From assembly GCA_022511515.1 (NCBI GenBank), contig JAFLRP010000201.1, positions 1-48,975 of the forward strand: DNA of 48,975 nt. The letters run 5' to 3'. The DNA is from Acutalibacter sp. (GTDB taxonomy: Bacteria > Bacillota > Clostridia > Oscillospirales > Acutalibacteraceae). The position numbers were made by a program, and so were the translations under genes. The notes beneath the pieces are model-generated. The model saw nothing but the letters and a program-made list of their open reading frames with translations, was not told where the DNA came from and did no database searches. Positions 19,252 to 28,710 of the stretch are shown here, piece by piece; position 1 is the first letter of the stretch; every line of letters starts with the position of its first letter.

Positions 19252-20973
19252 ATGAAAAAACTGCTGGTCTATCTGAAAGAATATACCTTGGAATGCGTGC
19301 TGGGGCCGCTGTTTAAGCTGCTGGAAGCTTCCTTTGAGCTGATGGTGCCGCTGGTGATGGCGTCGGTCATCGACACGGGCATCGCGAATAGCGACAGAGA
19401 CTACATCATCCGTATGTGTCTGATCCTTGTGGCGCTGGGGTTGGTGGGCTTTATCTGCGCCATTGTAGCCCAGTATTTTGCGGCCAAGGCTTCCGTCGGC
19501 TTCGCGGCAAAGCTTCGCCATGCCCTGTTTTCCCACATTCAAAAGCTGAGCTTTACGGAGCTGGACACCACGGGCACATCCACCTTCATCACCCGCATGA
19601 CCAGCGACATCAATCAGGTGCAGAACGGCATGAACCTCACTCTGCGGCTGTTGCTGCGCTCTCCCTTTGTGGTGTTCGGCGCTATGGTGATGGCCTTTAC
19701 CATCGACTGGAAAGCGGCGCTGGTGTTTGCCGGGGTCATTCCCCTGCTGTCACTGGTGGTATTCGGCGTGATGCTGTGGACTATGCCCCGGTACAAACAG
19801 GTGCAGTCCGGGCTGGACAAAGTCCTGAACGTGACCAGAGAAAATCTCACCGGCGTCCGGGTGATCCGAGCCTTCGGTAAGGAAGAAGCGGAAGAAAAGC
19901 GATTTGAGGAAACCAACGAAGCGCTGACCGGCTTGCAGTTATTTGTGGGCAAGGTATCGGCGCTGATGAACCCGGTGACCTACGTTCTGATCAACCTCGC
20001 CACCGTGCTGGTCATTTGGGTGGGCGGCAAGCAGGTGGACAAGGGCGTCATCACCCAAGGGCAGGTGGTGGCACTGCTCAATTACATGGCCCAGATTCTG
20101 GTGGAGCTCATCAAGCTGGCCAATTTGATTATCAATATCACGAAATCTCTGGCCTGTGCCAATCGGGTGGAGAACGTGCTGGAAATTCCGTCCAGTCTCA
20201 CTTCCCCGGAAAACGGCGTCGAGGGAAAGGACGGCTCCGTGGCCTTTGAAAATGCGGGGCTGACCTACAAGGGCGCGGGCGGGGAATCCCTGTCCGGCCT
20301 GAGCTTTGCTGTGCAGCCGGGGCAGACTGTAGGCGTCATCGGCGGCACGGGCAGCGGAAAATCCAGCCTGATCAACTTGATCCCCCGATTCTATGACGCG
20401 ACCGAGGGAACGGTGACCGTGGGCGGAAAAGACGTGCGGGACTGGAACTTGCCCGCTTTGCGAAATGCTATCGGCGTGGTGCCCCAGCGGGCGGTGCTGT
20501 TTACCGGGACCATCCGGGAAAACCTGCTGTGGGGCAAAGAGGACGCCACAGAAGAAGAACTTTGGCAGGCCCTGCGCATTGCCCAGGCGGAGGATTTTGT
20601 CCGGGAAAAGCCCAAGGGGCTGGACGAGCCGGTGGCCCAGGGGGGAAGAAATTTTTCCGGCGGTCAGAGGCAAAGGCTCACCATTGCAAGGGCGCTGGTG
20701 AAATCCCCCAAAGTGTTGATTTTAGATGACAGTGCAAGCGCCTTGGATTTCGCCACGGACTTAAAGCTCCGCACGGCCATCAAACATATGCCCTCCTATC
20801 CCACGGTGTTTATCGTTTCCCAGCGGGCTTCTTCCGTCCGCCACGCCGATCTCATTATCGTTTTGGAAGACGGCGAAGCGGTGGGTATGGGCACCCATGA
20901 AGAACTGCTGGAGACTTGCGAAGTCTACCGGGAAATTTACGAATCTCAATTCAAAGGGGAGGGAGCAGAATGA
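19252..20973 (+). CDS. ABC exporter half (TMD-NBD), degenerate-site subunit
   Basis: GGTGSGKSSL Walker A, FSGGQRQRL signature, VLILDDSASALD Walker B with D in place of catalytic E; FIVSQR switch region. Confidence 0.9.
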   Translation: MKKLLVYLKEYTLECVLGPLFKLLEASFELMVPLVMASVIDTGIANSDRDYIIRMCLILVALGLVGFICAIVAQYFAAKASVGFAAKLRHALFSHIQKLSFTELDTTGTSTFITRMTSDINQVQNGMNLTLRLLLRSPFVVFGAMVMAFTIDWKAALVFAGVIPLLSLVVFGVMLWTMPRYKQVQSGLDKVLNVTRENLTGVRVIRAFGKEEAEEKRFEETNEALTGLQLFVGKVSALMNPVTYVLINLATVLVIWVGGKQVDKGVITQGQVVALLNYMAQILVELIKLANLIINITKSLACANRVENVLEIPSSLTSPENGVEGKDGSVAFENAGLTYKGAGGESLSGLSFAVQPGQTVGVIGGTGSGKSSLINLIPRFYDATEGTVTVGGKDVRDWNLPALRNAIGVVPQRAVLFTGTIRENLLWGKEDATEEELWQALRIAQAEDFVREKPKGLDEPVAQGGRNFSGGQRQRLTIARALVKSPKVLILDDSASALDFATDLKLRTAIKHMPSYPTVFIVSQRASSVRHADLIIVLEDGEAVGMGTHEELLETCEVYREIYESQFKGEGAE

Positions 20974-22748
20974 GTTTGCAAGGAAAGCAGAAAAAGAATT
21001 CTGCGTCAAAAGCTCCTCCGGGGACGCTCCGAAAAGTGCTCAGGTATATCGGACACTATCGGTTTTTCGTGGCGCTGTCCATGGTGCTGGCGGCGGTCTC
21101 GGTGGCGGCTTCCCTCACGATTCCCATCCTCACCGGCGACGCGGTGGATTTGATCCTTTCCCCGGGCAACGTGGATTTTCCGGGTATACTCCGCATTTTG
21201 GTGACGATTGCCGTCATTGTCGGGATCACGGCACTGACCCAATGGGTCATGAACGTCATCAACAACCGGATCACCTATCGCATTGTCAGGGACCTGCGGA
21301 ACGAGGCCTTTCGCAAAATAGAAAAACTGCCCTTAAGCTATCTGGATTCCCACCCGGCCGGAGAAATCGTCAGCCGGGTCATTGCCGATGCGGATCAGTT
21401 CGCAGACGGTCTCTTGATGAGCTTTACCCAGCTCTTCACCGGGGTGCTGACCATTTTCGGCACGCTGGGCTTCATGTTCACCGTGAATTTTTCCATCTCT
21501 CTGGTGGTGGTGTTCGTCACCCCCATTTCGCTCATTGTGGCGGCATTTATTGCCAAGCGAACCTACGATATGTTCCGGCTGCAATCTCAGGTACGGGGGG
21601 AGCAGACGGGCTTTATCGAGGAAATGGTGGGCGAGCAGAAGGTGGTGCAGGCCTTCGAGCGGGAAGAAAAATCGCTGGAACAGTTTGATGAGATCAACGA
21701 ACGGCTGCGGAAAAGCTCTCTCCGGGCAACGTTCTTCTCCTCCATCACCAATCCATCCACCCGGTTTGTCAATTCGCTGGTGTACACCGGCGTGGGCGTG
21801 GCGGGGGCGCTGTCCGTCATCGGCGGTGGGCTCACCGTGGGCCAGCTTTCCTGCTTCTTGAGCTATGCCAACCAGTATACCAAGCCCTTCAACGAAATTT
21901 CCGGTGTGGTGACGGAGCTGCAAAACGCTCTGGCCTGCGCAGGCAGAATCTTGGAATTGATCGAAGAAGAACCCCAAATCCCCGACGCTGAAGATGCCGT
22001 CCAGTTGGGTGAAGCAGCGGGGCAGGTGGCAATCGAAAACGTGGACTTTGCCTATCGGAAAGAACAAAGGCTCATCGAAAATTTCAATTTGCAGGTGCGG
22101 CCCGGCCAGCGGGTGGCCTTAGTAGGCCCCACCGGCTGCGGCAAGACCACGGTCATCAATCTGCTCATGCGGTTTTACGACGTGGATTCCGGCGCTATTG
22201 AAGTGGACGGCACGGATATCCGGCGCATCACCAGAAAGAGCCTGCGGAAGAATTACGGCATGGTCTTGCAGGACACCTGGCTCAAGCAGGGGACCATCCG
22301 GGAAAACATCGCCTACGGCAGGCCGGAAGCCACTCTGGAGGAGGTCATAGAGGCGGCGAAGGCCGCCCACGCTCACAGCTTTATCAAGCGGCTGCCCCAG
22401 GGGTACGATACGGTCATCGGTGAAGACGGCGGCTCGATCAGTCAGGGGCAAAAGCAGCTTTTGTGCATTGCCCGGGTTATGCTCTGCCTGCCGCCCATGC
22501 TGATCTTGGACGAGGCCACTTCCTCCATCGACACTCGCACCGAAGTGCGCATTCAAAAGGCCTTTGCCAAAATGATGGATGGCCGCACCAGCTTTATCGT
22601 GGCCCACCGGCTTTCCACCATTCGGGACGCCGATACGATCCTCGTCATGCGGGACGGGCACATCGTGGAGCAGGGCAATCACCGGGAGCTTTTGGAGCAG
22701 GGTGGTTTTTATGCGGAGCTGTACAACAGCCAGTTTGCGGCAAGCTGA
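20970..22748 (+). CDS. ABC exporter half (TMD-NBD), catalytic-site subunit
   Basis: ATGA overlap with upstream gene; GPTGCGKTTV, SISQGQKQLL (non-canonical signature), MLILDEATSSID, FIVAHRLST. Confidence 0.9.
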   Translation: MSLQGKQKKNSASKAPPGTLRKVLRYIGHYRFFVALSMVLAAVSVAASLTIPILTGDAVDLILSPGNVDFPGILRILVTIAVIVGITALTQWVMNVINNRITYRIVRDLRNEAFRKIEKLPLSYLDSHPAGEIVSRVIADADQFADGLLMSFTQLFTGVLTIFGTLGFMFTVNFSISLVVVFVTPISLIVAAFIAKRTYDMFRLQSQVRGEQTGFIEEMVGEQKVVQAFEREEKSLEQFDEINERLRKSSLRATFFSSITNPSTRFVNSLVYTGVGVAGALSVIGGGLTVGQLSCFLSYANQYTKPFNEISGVVTELQNALACAGRILELIEEEPQIPDAEDAVQLGEAAGQVAIENVDFAYRKEQRLIENFNLQVRPGQRVALVGPTGCGKTTVINLLMRFYDVDSGAIEVDGTDIRRITRKSLRKNYGMVLQDTWLKQGTIRENIAYGRPEATLEEVIEAAKAAHAHSFIKRLPQGYDTVIGEDGGSISQGQKQLLCIARVMLCLPPMLILDEATSSIDTRTEVRIQKAFAKMMDGRTSFIVAHRLSTIRDADTILVMRDGHIVEQGNHRELLEQGGFYAELYNSQFAAS

Positions 22749-22770
22749 ATGTTTTACTTCAGAGAATGGA

Positions 22771-22811
22771 AAAGCACCCTCTTTTGTCCAAAGACAAAAG
22801 AGGGTGCTTTT

Positions 22812-22812
<1 letters not shown>
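22771..22812. terminator. Terminator hairpin shared by ABC operon (+) and tRNA-Arg (-)
   Basis: AAAGCACCCTCTTTTGTC-CAAA-GACAAAAGAGGGTGCTTT. Confidence 0.8.
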
Positions 22813-22888
<76 letters not shown>

Positions 22889-22972
22889 ATGATCGTGAGA
22901 AAATGCGGCGCTTTTGAAAGATCCTGCGCTTTTCTCACAGCTTATTTATTATAAGCGCTGTTTTCTCAAATG

Positions 22973-24889
22973 TCAAGAGGTTTTTCCGGCCTCGTGAGAC
23001 TCTTCCGGCACTTGATGAAATTTCATGAGAGAAAAACCAAAGGGGAGCAGGCTCTGCCGTGCCGTCAGGTTCTCTCCCAGCAGTGCTTCTAACCTTTCCT
23101 CGGGGAAAATGTGTCTCGGCACATTTTGGACGCAGTCGCTGCGGTTCACCACCAAAATCAGGCTGTCTGTGCCGTTATCGGTTTCCGCGAAGCGCTCAAA
23201 GGCCAGCAGATTGCCCTCCGCCAGCAGGGTGCGGTACCCGCCCTGCGCCAAAATGGATTTCTGTTCGGTGCGCAGTTTTCCCAGACCTTCGTACCAGGAG
23301 AGCAAATCCTGGTCCTCGTTTCCCCAGGGGTAGCAGGCGCGGTTGAAGGGATCGCGATAGCCCTCCATGCCCGCCTCGTCGCCGTAATACAAGCAGGGGA
23401 TGCCCGGCAGCAGATACTGCAGGAGTGAGGCCAGCTTCAGCCTCTTTTTCCCCAGTTCCCGCTGTTCCGGGGAGAGGGATTGGGCGCTTTGCCATTCCCT
23501 CTCCCGACCGCCTGCAGGCTCCCCGCCCAGAACGGTCAGCGCCCGCTCGGTGTCGTGAGTGCCGATGTGATTCATCAGCAGGTGCAGAGACTGGGCGGGA
23601 TAATTCTCCACAATGCTCTCCACCGTTTCCGCAAAGACAGAGGGTTCTCTGCCCAGCAGGAAATCAAAAATGGCGTCCCGGAAGGGGTAATTCATCACGG
23701 TGTCCAGTTGGCCGCCCAACAAATATCGGCGGCGCACGCCGTAGGCGGACTTGTTGGAGGCGTCCTCCCACACTTCGCCCAGCACTAAGGCGTCCTCCTT
23801 TTCCGATTTCGCCGCTTTTGCCAGGCTGTCGAGGAATTCATCCGGCAATTCGTCAGCCACGTCCAGCCGCCAGCCGGCAGCCCCGGCCCTCAGCCATTTC
23901 CGGACGATGCCCTCCCGGCCGTTGATGTAGTTGTCGTAGGAGGGATCGGTCTCCTGTACGTTGGGCAAGGTCTCAAAATTCCACCAGCAGTCGTAACTTT
24001 GGGGCCAACTGCGGAAGGAATACCAGGAGAAATAAGGGGAGCTTTGGAACTGGTACGCCCCCGGGCCGACGTATCTGCCCTCCCGGTTAAAGTACACGCT
24101 GTCGCTGCCGGTGTGGCTGAACACGCCGTCCAGCAGAATGCGGATCCCCAGCTTTTCGGCGGCGTTGCAGAGCTCGGAGAACTCCTGTTCCGTTCCCAGC
24201 AGCGGATCGATTTTGGAATAGTCCGCCGTGTCGTAGCGGTGGTTGGAATGAGATTCAAAAATGGGATTGAAGTAAATGCAGGTGACCCCCAGATTTTTGA
24301 GATAGGGCAGCTTTTCCTGCACGCCCTTTAGGTCACCGCCGAAAAAGTCGGAATTCGTCACTTTGCCCTGCTGGTTGGGCCGCCATTCCGGCTGATCAAA
24401 CCAATCGCTGTGGAAACTGCGCCCGGCGGGAACATTCTCCTTGGTCTCGCCGGAGCAGGCGAAGCGGTCAGGGAAAATTTGATACATGACGCCGCCCAAC
24501 AGCCATTCCGGCGTTTCCAAATCGGGGGAGTGAACCGTCATCTGCCAGCGCTCCGTGCCGCCGAGGACAGCTTTGCCGAAATCGCCCTTGGACAGCCGCA
24601 GATTGCCCCGATTGGTGGAAATTCCGAAATAATAAAAGTACAGTCCGGCTTTTTCCGGGGTGAAGTGGCATTCCCACCATTCCCTGTCGTCGCCGTTCAT
24701 GCCGCACCAGAACATGTCCGAGGTCAGGTAGCCCACGCCCTCCTGCTCCACAATGAGCTGGGCGGCAGAGCAGGACAGGTCTCTCGGCAGGGTGATGCGA
24801 AAATGTACGGCGGTGCCGGCAGGTACCGCCCCCACAGGGTCTTTGTATTCGATGCTTCTGGAATGGAACATAAAACTGCTCCTCCTCAT
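22973..24889 (-). CDS. GH13 alpha-amylase family glycoside hydrolase (neopullulanase/cyclomaltodextrinase-like)
   Basis: MYQIFPDRF, GVTCIYFNPIFESHSNHRYDTADY, GWRLDVADELP, VLGEVWED, NHIGTHDTER; start may be the internal MFHSRS Met. Confidence 0.9.
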   Translation of the reverse strand: MRRSSFMFHSRSIEYKDPVGAVPAGTAVHFRITLPRDLSCSAAQLIVEQEGVGYLTSDMFWCGMNGDDREWWECHFTPEKAGLYFYYFGISTNRGNLRLSKGDFGKAVLGGTERWQMTVHSPDLETPEWLLGGVMYQIFPDRFACSGETKENVPAGRSFHSDWFDQPEWRPNQQGKVTNSDFFGGDLKGVQEKLPYLKNLGVTCIYFNPIFESHSNHRYDTADYSKIDPLLGTEQEFSELCNAAEKLGIRILLDGVFSHTGSDSVYFNREGRYVGPGAYQFQSSPYFSWYSFRSWPQSYDCWWNFETLPNVQETDPSYDNYINGREGIVRKWLRAGAAGWRLDVADELPDEFLDSLAKAAKSEKEDALVLGEVWEDASNKSAYGVRRRYLLGGQLDTVMNYPFRDAIFDFLLGREPSVFAETVESIVENYPAQSLHLLMNHIGTHDTERALTVLGGEPAGGREREWQSAQSLSPEQRELGKKRLKLASLLQYLLPGIPCLYYGDEAGMEGYRDPFNRACYPWGNEDQDLLSWYEGLGKLRTEQKSILAQGGYRTLLAEGNLLAFERFAETDNGTDSLILVVNRSDCVQNVPRHIFPEERLEALLGENLTARQSLLPFGFSLMKFHQVPEESHEAGKTS

Positions 24890-24899
24890 ATCCTCTCAA

Positions 24900-25085
24900 A
24901 AATAAGGGGTGCTGCTCTCCGGGGGAGAGTTTCCAGCCGGTCTACGCTTTGCTTCGGTCGGTTCTGGACGCGTCCCACTGGGACGCAGAACCCGAGCCGA
25001 CAGGCGAGAACGCGGCCCCCCTGCGAAACAATTGCGCAAGATGGCAGTTGAGTAAGGCAACCACTATCCTGCGCAATCAATATCA
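24900..25085 (-). repeat. Dispersed intergenic repeat, copy B
   Basis: Minus strand TTGCGCA (25076-25070) and TTGCGCAA (25039-25032), 37 nt apart, CTGCCATC before the second box, then TCTCGCCTGTCGGCT and GCGTCCCA-GTGGGACGC hairpin as in copy C. Confidence 0.65.
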
Positions 25086-25130
25086 TTACGGAGAGAAATC
25101 TATACCTTATATATGAAATCCCGGGACAAA

Positions 25131-27563
25131 TTACTTCTTCGTGCTGCTGTTCTTCGTCGGCGGCACGGGGGAGGCATGCCAGATGTTCCCGGCATAGTCC
25201 CGAATAGCCCGGTCGGCGGCGAACCGTCCGGCGCTGGCGGTGTTGATGAGGGACATCTTGTTCCACACTTTCTGGTCGGCGTAGAGCCGCTCCGCCCGCT
25301 GCTGCGCGTCCCGGTAGGACTGGAAGTCCGCCAGGGCCATGTAGCGGTCCTGATTCAACAGGGCGTTGTAGATGTCGCCGAACTGCTGACCGTCAAAGCC
25401 TCCCAGCAGCTCATCCATAGCGCGGTGGATGACGGGGTCGTTCTGGTACTGGAGCAGCGGGTTGTAGCCCACGCGCTGCAATTCTTCCACCTGAGAAGCG
25501 GTCATGCCAAACAGGATGATGTTGTCGTCGCCCACGGCCTCGTGAATTTCCACATTGGCGCCGTCCAGCGTGCCCAGAGTCACGGCGCCGTTGATCATGA
25601 ACTTCATGTTGCTGGTGCCGGAAGCCTCCGTACCGGCCAGAGAGATCTGCTCGCTGATCTCTGCGGCAGGGGTCAAAAGCTCCGCCCAGGTGACGCCGTA
25701 GTTTTCCACGAACACCACTTTCAGCTTTTTGTTGACCCGCTCGTCGGAATTGATCTTCTTGGCCAGAGCGGCGATGAACTGAATGATCTGCTTCGCGAAG
25801 TAGTAGCCCGGCGCGGCCTTTGCCCCGAAGAAATAGGTGTGGGGAGTGAAGGTTGCATTGGGGTTTTCTCTGAGCCACTGGTAGGTGGCCAAGATATTCA
25901 GGGCGTTCATGTGCTGACGCTTATACTCGTGAAGCCGCTTGACCTGCACGTCGAAAATGGAATCGGGATCCACAATCTGTCCCTGCATCTTTTTCAGGTA
26001 CTTGGCCAGCCGTTCCTTATTCATACGCTTGATTTCCTGCATCCGCTCCAAAACGGAAGCATCGTCCTGATACTTCAAAAGGCCGGACAGTTTGTCGGCG
26101 TTGTAGATGTAATCCTTGCCGATGAGCTCCGTGGTGAGGGCAGCCAGCTCCGGATTGGACTGATTCAGCCAGCGGCGATGGGCAATACCGTTGGTGACGT
26201 TGGTAAACTTCTGGGGGGTCTCCTCATAGAAGTCGTGGAACAGGCTGTCCTTCAGGATATCGCTGTGCAGGGCGGACACACCGTTGACGTTGTGGGAACC
26301 GATGACGGCCAGATTGGCCATTCTCACATAGCCGTCGGTGATGGGCGCCATGCGGTAAATCTTCGCCTCGTCCACGCCCTTCGCGCGCATCTCCTCCCAG
26401 AAGCGGCGGTCGATCTCCTCGACGATCTGATAGATACGGGGCAGGCGCATTTTGAACTGGTCGCAATTCCAGGTTTCCAGCGCTTCGCTCATGACGGTGT
26501 GGTTGGTGTAGGCCACCGTACGGGTGACGATATCCCAGGCGTCATCCCAGCCGTAGCCGCATTCGTCCAGCATGACCCGCATCATTTCGGGGATGGCCAG
26601 CACGGGGTGGGTGTCATTCAGGTGAATGGCGGCCAGATTGGGCAGGTCATCCAGATTGCTGTGGTCAAACAGATGACGGCGAATGATATCCTGAATGGAG
26701 GCGGATACCAGGAAGTACTGCTGAGAAAGCCGCAGGACTTTGCCGCCGGCGTGATTGTCCTCGGGATACAACACCTTGGTGATGGCCTCCGACGTGGCCT
26801 GCTGCTCCATGGCGCGCAGATAATTGCCGCTGTTAAACAGGCTCATGTCGAATTTGTTGTTTTCCGCCTTCCAGATCCGCAGCAGACTGACGCCCTTGCC
26901 GTCCATACCCGCCACGAACATGTCGTAGGGCACGGCAGTGATGGAGCTGTAATCCCTGTGGCGGATAGCGTGATACTGGTCGTGCCACTGCTCCTCAATG
27001 TGCCCGTCAAACCGGACCTCCACCGAGCTTTCCGGCACTTCCTGCAGCCAGACGGAACCGCCGGGCAGCCAGAAATCGGGCAGCTCGGTCTGCCAGCCGT
27101 CCACCAGCTTCTGCCGGAAGATGCCATATTCATACCGCAGGGAATAGCCCATGGCGGGATAGTTCTGAGTGGCAAGACCGTCTAAAAAGCAGGCGGCAAG
27201 ACGGCCCAGGCCGCCGTTGCCTAAACCGGCGTCGGGCTCGTGCTCGTAAAGATGGTCCAGCTTGATATCGAATTCCAGAAGGGCCTTGCGGAAATTTTCC
27301 TCCAGCCCCAGATTGAACAGATTGTTGCGCAGGGACCTGCCCAGCAAAAATTCCATGCAGAGGTAATAAATGCGCTTTGTTCCCGTCTGCTTGGCATTGT
27401 CGATAAACTCGGCGCGCCCCTTGGTGAGAAGTTCTCTCACAATGAGGACCACCGCCTTGTAGTACTCCTCATGGGTGGCATTTTCCGGGGAAACAGCCAA
27501 GGCATGGGCCAGCTTATCCCGAACGGCCTCCTTGATCTGGGAAACGGTCATTTTGTAATTCAT
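25131..27563 (-). CDS. glgP: Glycogen/starch/alpha-glucan phosphorylase
   Basis: LGNGGLGRLAACFLDGLAT, PLP-site region EASGTSNMKFMINGA, DGANVEI. Confidence 0.96.
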   Translation of the reverse strand: MNYKMTVSQIKEAVRDKLAHALAVSPENATHEEYYKAVVLIVRELLTKGRAEFIDNAKQTGTKRIYYLCMEFLLGRSLRNNLFNLGLEENFRKALLEFDIKLDHLYEHEPDAGLGNGGLGRLAACFLDGLATQNYPAMGYSLRYEYGIFRQKLVDGWQTELPDFWLPGGSVWLQEVPESSVEVRFDGHIEEQWHDQYHAIRHRDYSSITAVPYDMFVAGMDGKGVSLLRIWKAENNKFDMSLFNSGNYLRAMEQQATSEAITKVLYPEDNHAGGKVLRLSQQYFLVSASIQDIIRRHLFDHSNLDDLPNLAAIHLNDTHPVLAIPEMMRVMLDECGYGWDDAWDIVTRTVAYTNHTVMSEALETWNCDQFKMRLPRIYQIVEEIDRRFWEEMRAKGVDEAKIYRMAPITDGYVRMANLAVIGSHNVNGVSALHSDILKDSLFHDFYEETPQKFTNVTNGIAHRRWLNQSNPELAALTTELIGKDYIYNADKLSGLLKYQDDASVLERMQEIKRMNKERLAKYLKKMQGQIVDPDSIFDVQVKRLHEYKRQHMNALNILATYQWLRENPNATFTPHTYFFGAKAAPGYYFAKQIIQFIAALAKKINSDERVNKKLKVVFVENYGVTWAELLTPAAEISEQISLAGTEASGTSNMKFMINGAVTLGTLDGANVEIHEAVGDDNIILFGMTASQVEELQRVGYNPLLQYQNDPVIHRAMDELLGGFDGQQFGDIYNALLNQDRYMALADFQSYRDAQQRAERLYADQKVWNKMSLINTASAGRFAADRAIRDYAGNIWHASPVPPTKNSSTKK

Positions 27564-27885
27564 AAGAAACCTCCATAATTTTGTGGAAATGCTCTCAAAT
27601 GTCAGACGAAAAAGAGATGATTCTTTTTACATTATAGTCATTGTACATTAAAATCTTCCAAAAATCAATCATAAGGTGAGGGGAAGAAAGAAATTTCTGC
27701 ATCCGGCAATTCCGGACGGGATTTTTCTCCTTTCAAGGCGGCTCTTTTTAAAGGATTTTCCGAATGTTTTTCGGGAAAACGGAAAAGGGACTTCCCGAAA
27801 TCGAATTTTTGCATTATAATGGGGAAAAAGATGTAATCAGGCGTTCCTTGTGCGGAACTGCCTCAGGCGAAAGGAAGGGTCTGCG

Positions 27886-28710
27886 GTGGAAAAGAGACGA
27901 ATCCGGCTGGAAATCAACGGCGTGGTGTGCGGACTGATCACCGAGGAGAGCGAAGAATATATGGAATCTCTGGCCGGGGAGGTCGGGGACATGATGCGGA
28001 ATATCCAGGAGGCCTCTCCCTACATCACCAGGGAAGCAGCGGCGCTCACTGCCGCCCTGGGCTATTGCGACGACGCCAAGAAAAACGGCAGCAGGGCCTT
28101 TTCTCTCCAGGAACGGGTGGACGAGCTTGAGGTGGAAGCCGAACTCTGGCAGGAAGAAAAGGAAGAAATGGCAAAGTCCGGAACTGCTTCCCAGCCGGAC
28201 CAGCTTCTGCTCGAAAAGCTGCAAAAGCTGGAGCAGGAAAACACAGCGCTGGCGGAAGCCGCCGGGCGTGTGAAGGAACTGGAGGAGCAGGCGGCCCGCC
28301 TGACGGACGAAAACGCCGCATTGCGGGAGCATTCGGCTCAGGCTGTGACAGAAAGCAGAGCAGGCGATCAGATCACGCTCCGGGAAGCGGAAGAATTGTC
28401 CGCCCGGGCCGAACAGGCGGAACGGGAAAAGGAAAGCGCCATCGCCGCCGCCAAACGAGCGGTGGAGGAAGCCAAAAAGATGGTGGACCAGCTCCGGGAG
28501 GAACTGGCGGCGGCCAAAAAGGAAGCGGAGGAAGCCAATCGCCGTGTGCCTTCCCCCGCATTGGACCTGCTGGAACAGGAGGCCAGAGAGCAGAACGGCC
28601 AATCTGTCAGCGTGCCGTCAGCCGGCACCAGGAAAAAGAGGAAAAACCCCATGCGGTATGAAGAAGAATACGAGCAGGAGGGCTTCGTCAGTTTTTTTGA
28701 AAAGAAATGA
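27886..28710 (+). CDS. ZapA-like cell-division protein with long C-terminal coiled coil
   Basis: GTG start with AGGAAGGG RBS; EKRRIRLEINGVVCGLITEESEEYMESLAGEVGDMMRNI resembles ZapA N-domain; then ~170 aa of Glu/Ala/Lys-rich heptads. Confidence 0.65.
   Translation: MEKRRIRLEINGVVCGLITEESEEYMESLAGEVGDMMRNIQEASPYITREAAALTAALGYCDDAKKNGSRAFSLQERVDELEVEAELWQEEKEEMAKSGTASQPDQLLLEKLQKLEQENTALAEAAGRVKELEEQAARLTDENAALREHSAQAVTESRAGDQITLREAEELSARAEQAEREKESAIAAAKRAVEEAKKMVDQLREELAAAKKEAEEANRRVPSPALDLLEQEAREQNGQSVSVPSAGTRKKRKNPMRYEEEYEQEGFVSFFEKK

Noticed and set aside
25113-27185. 690-aa ORF antisense to glgP
   Set aside because: Shadow ORF opposite a clear GlgP; no recognisable domains, composition typical of antisense frames in GC-rich genes.
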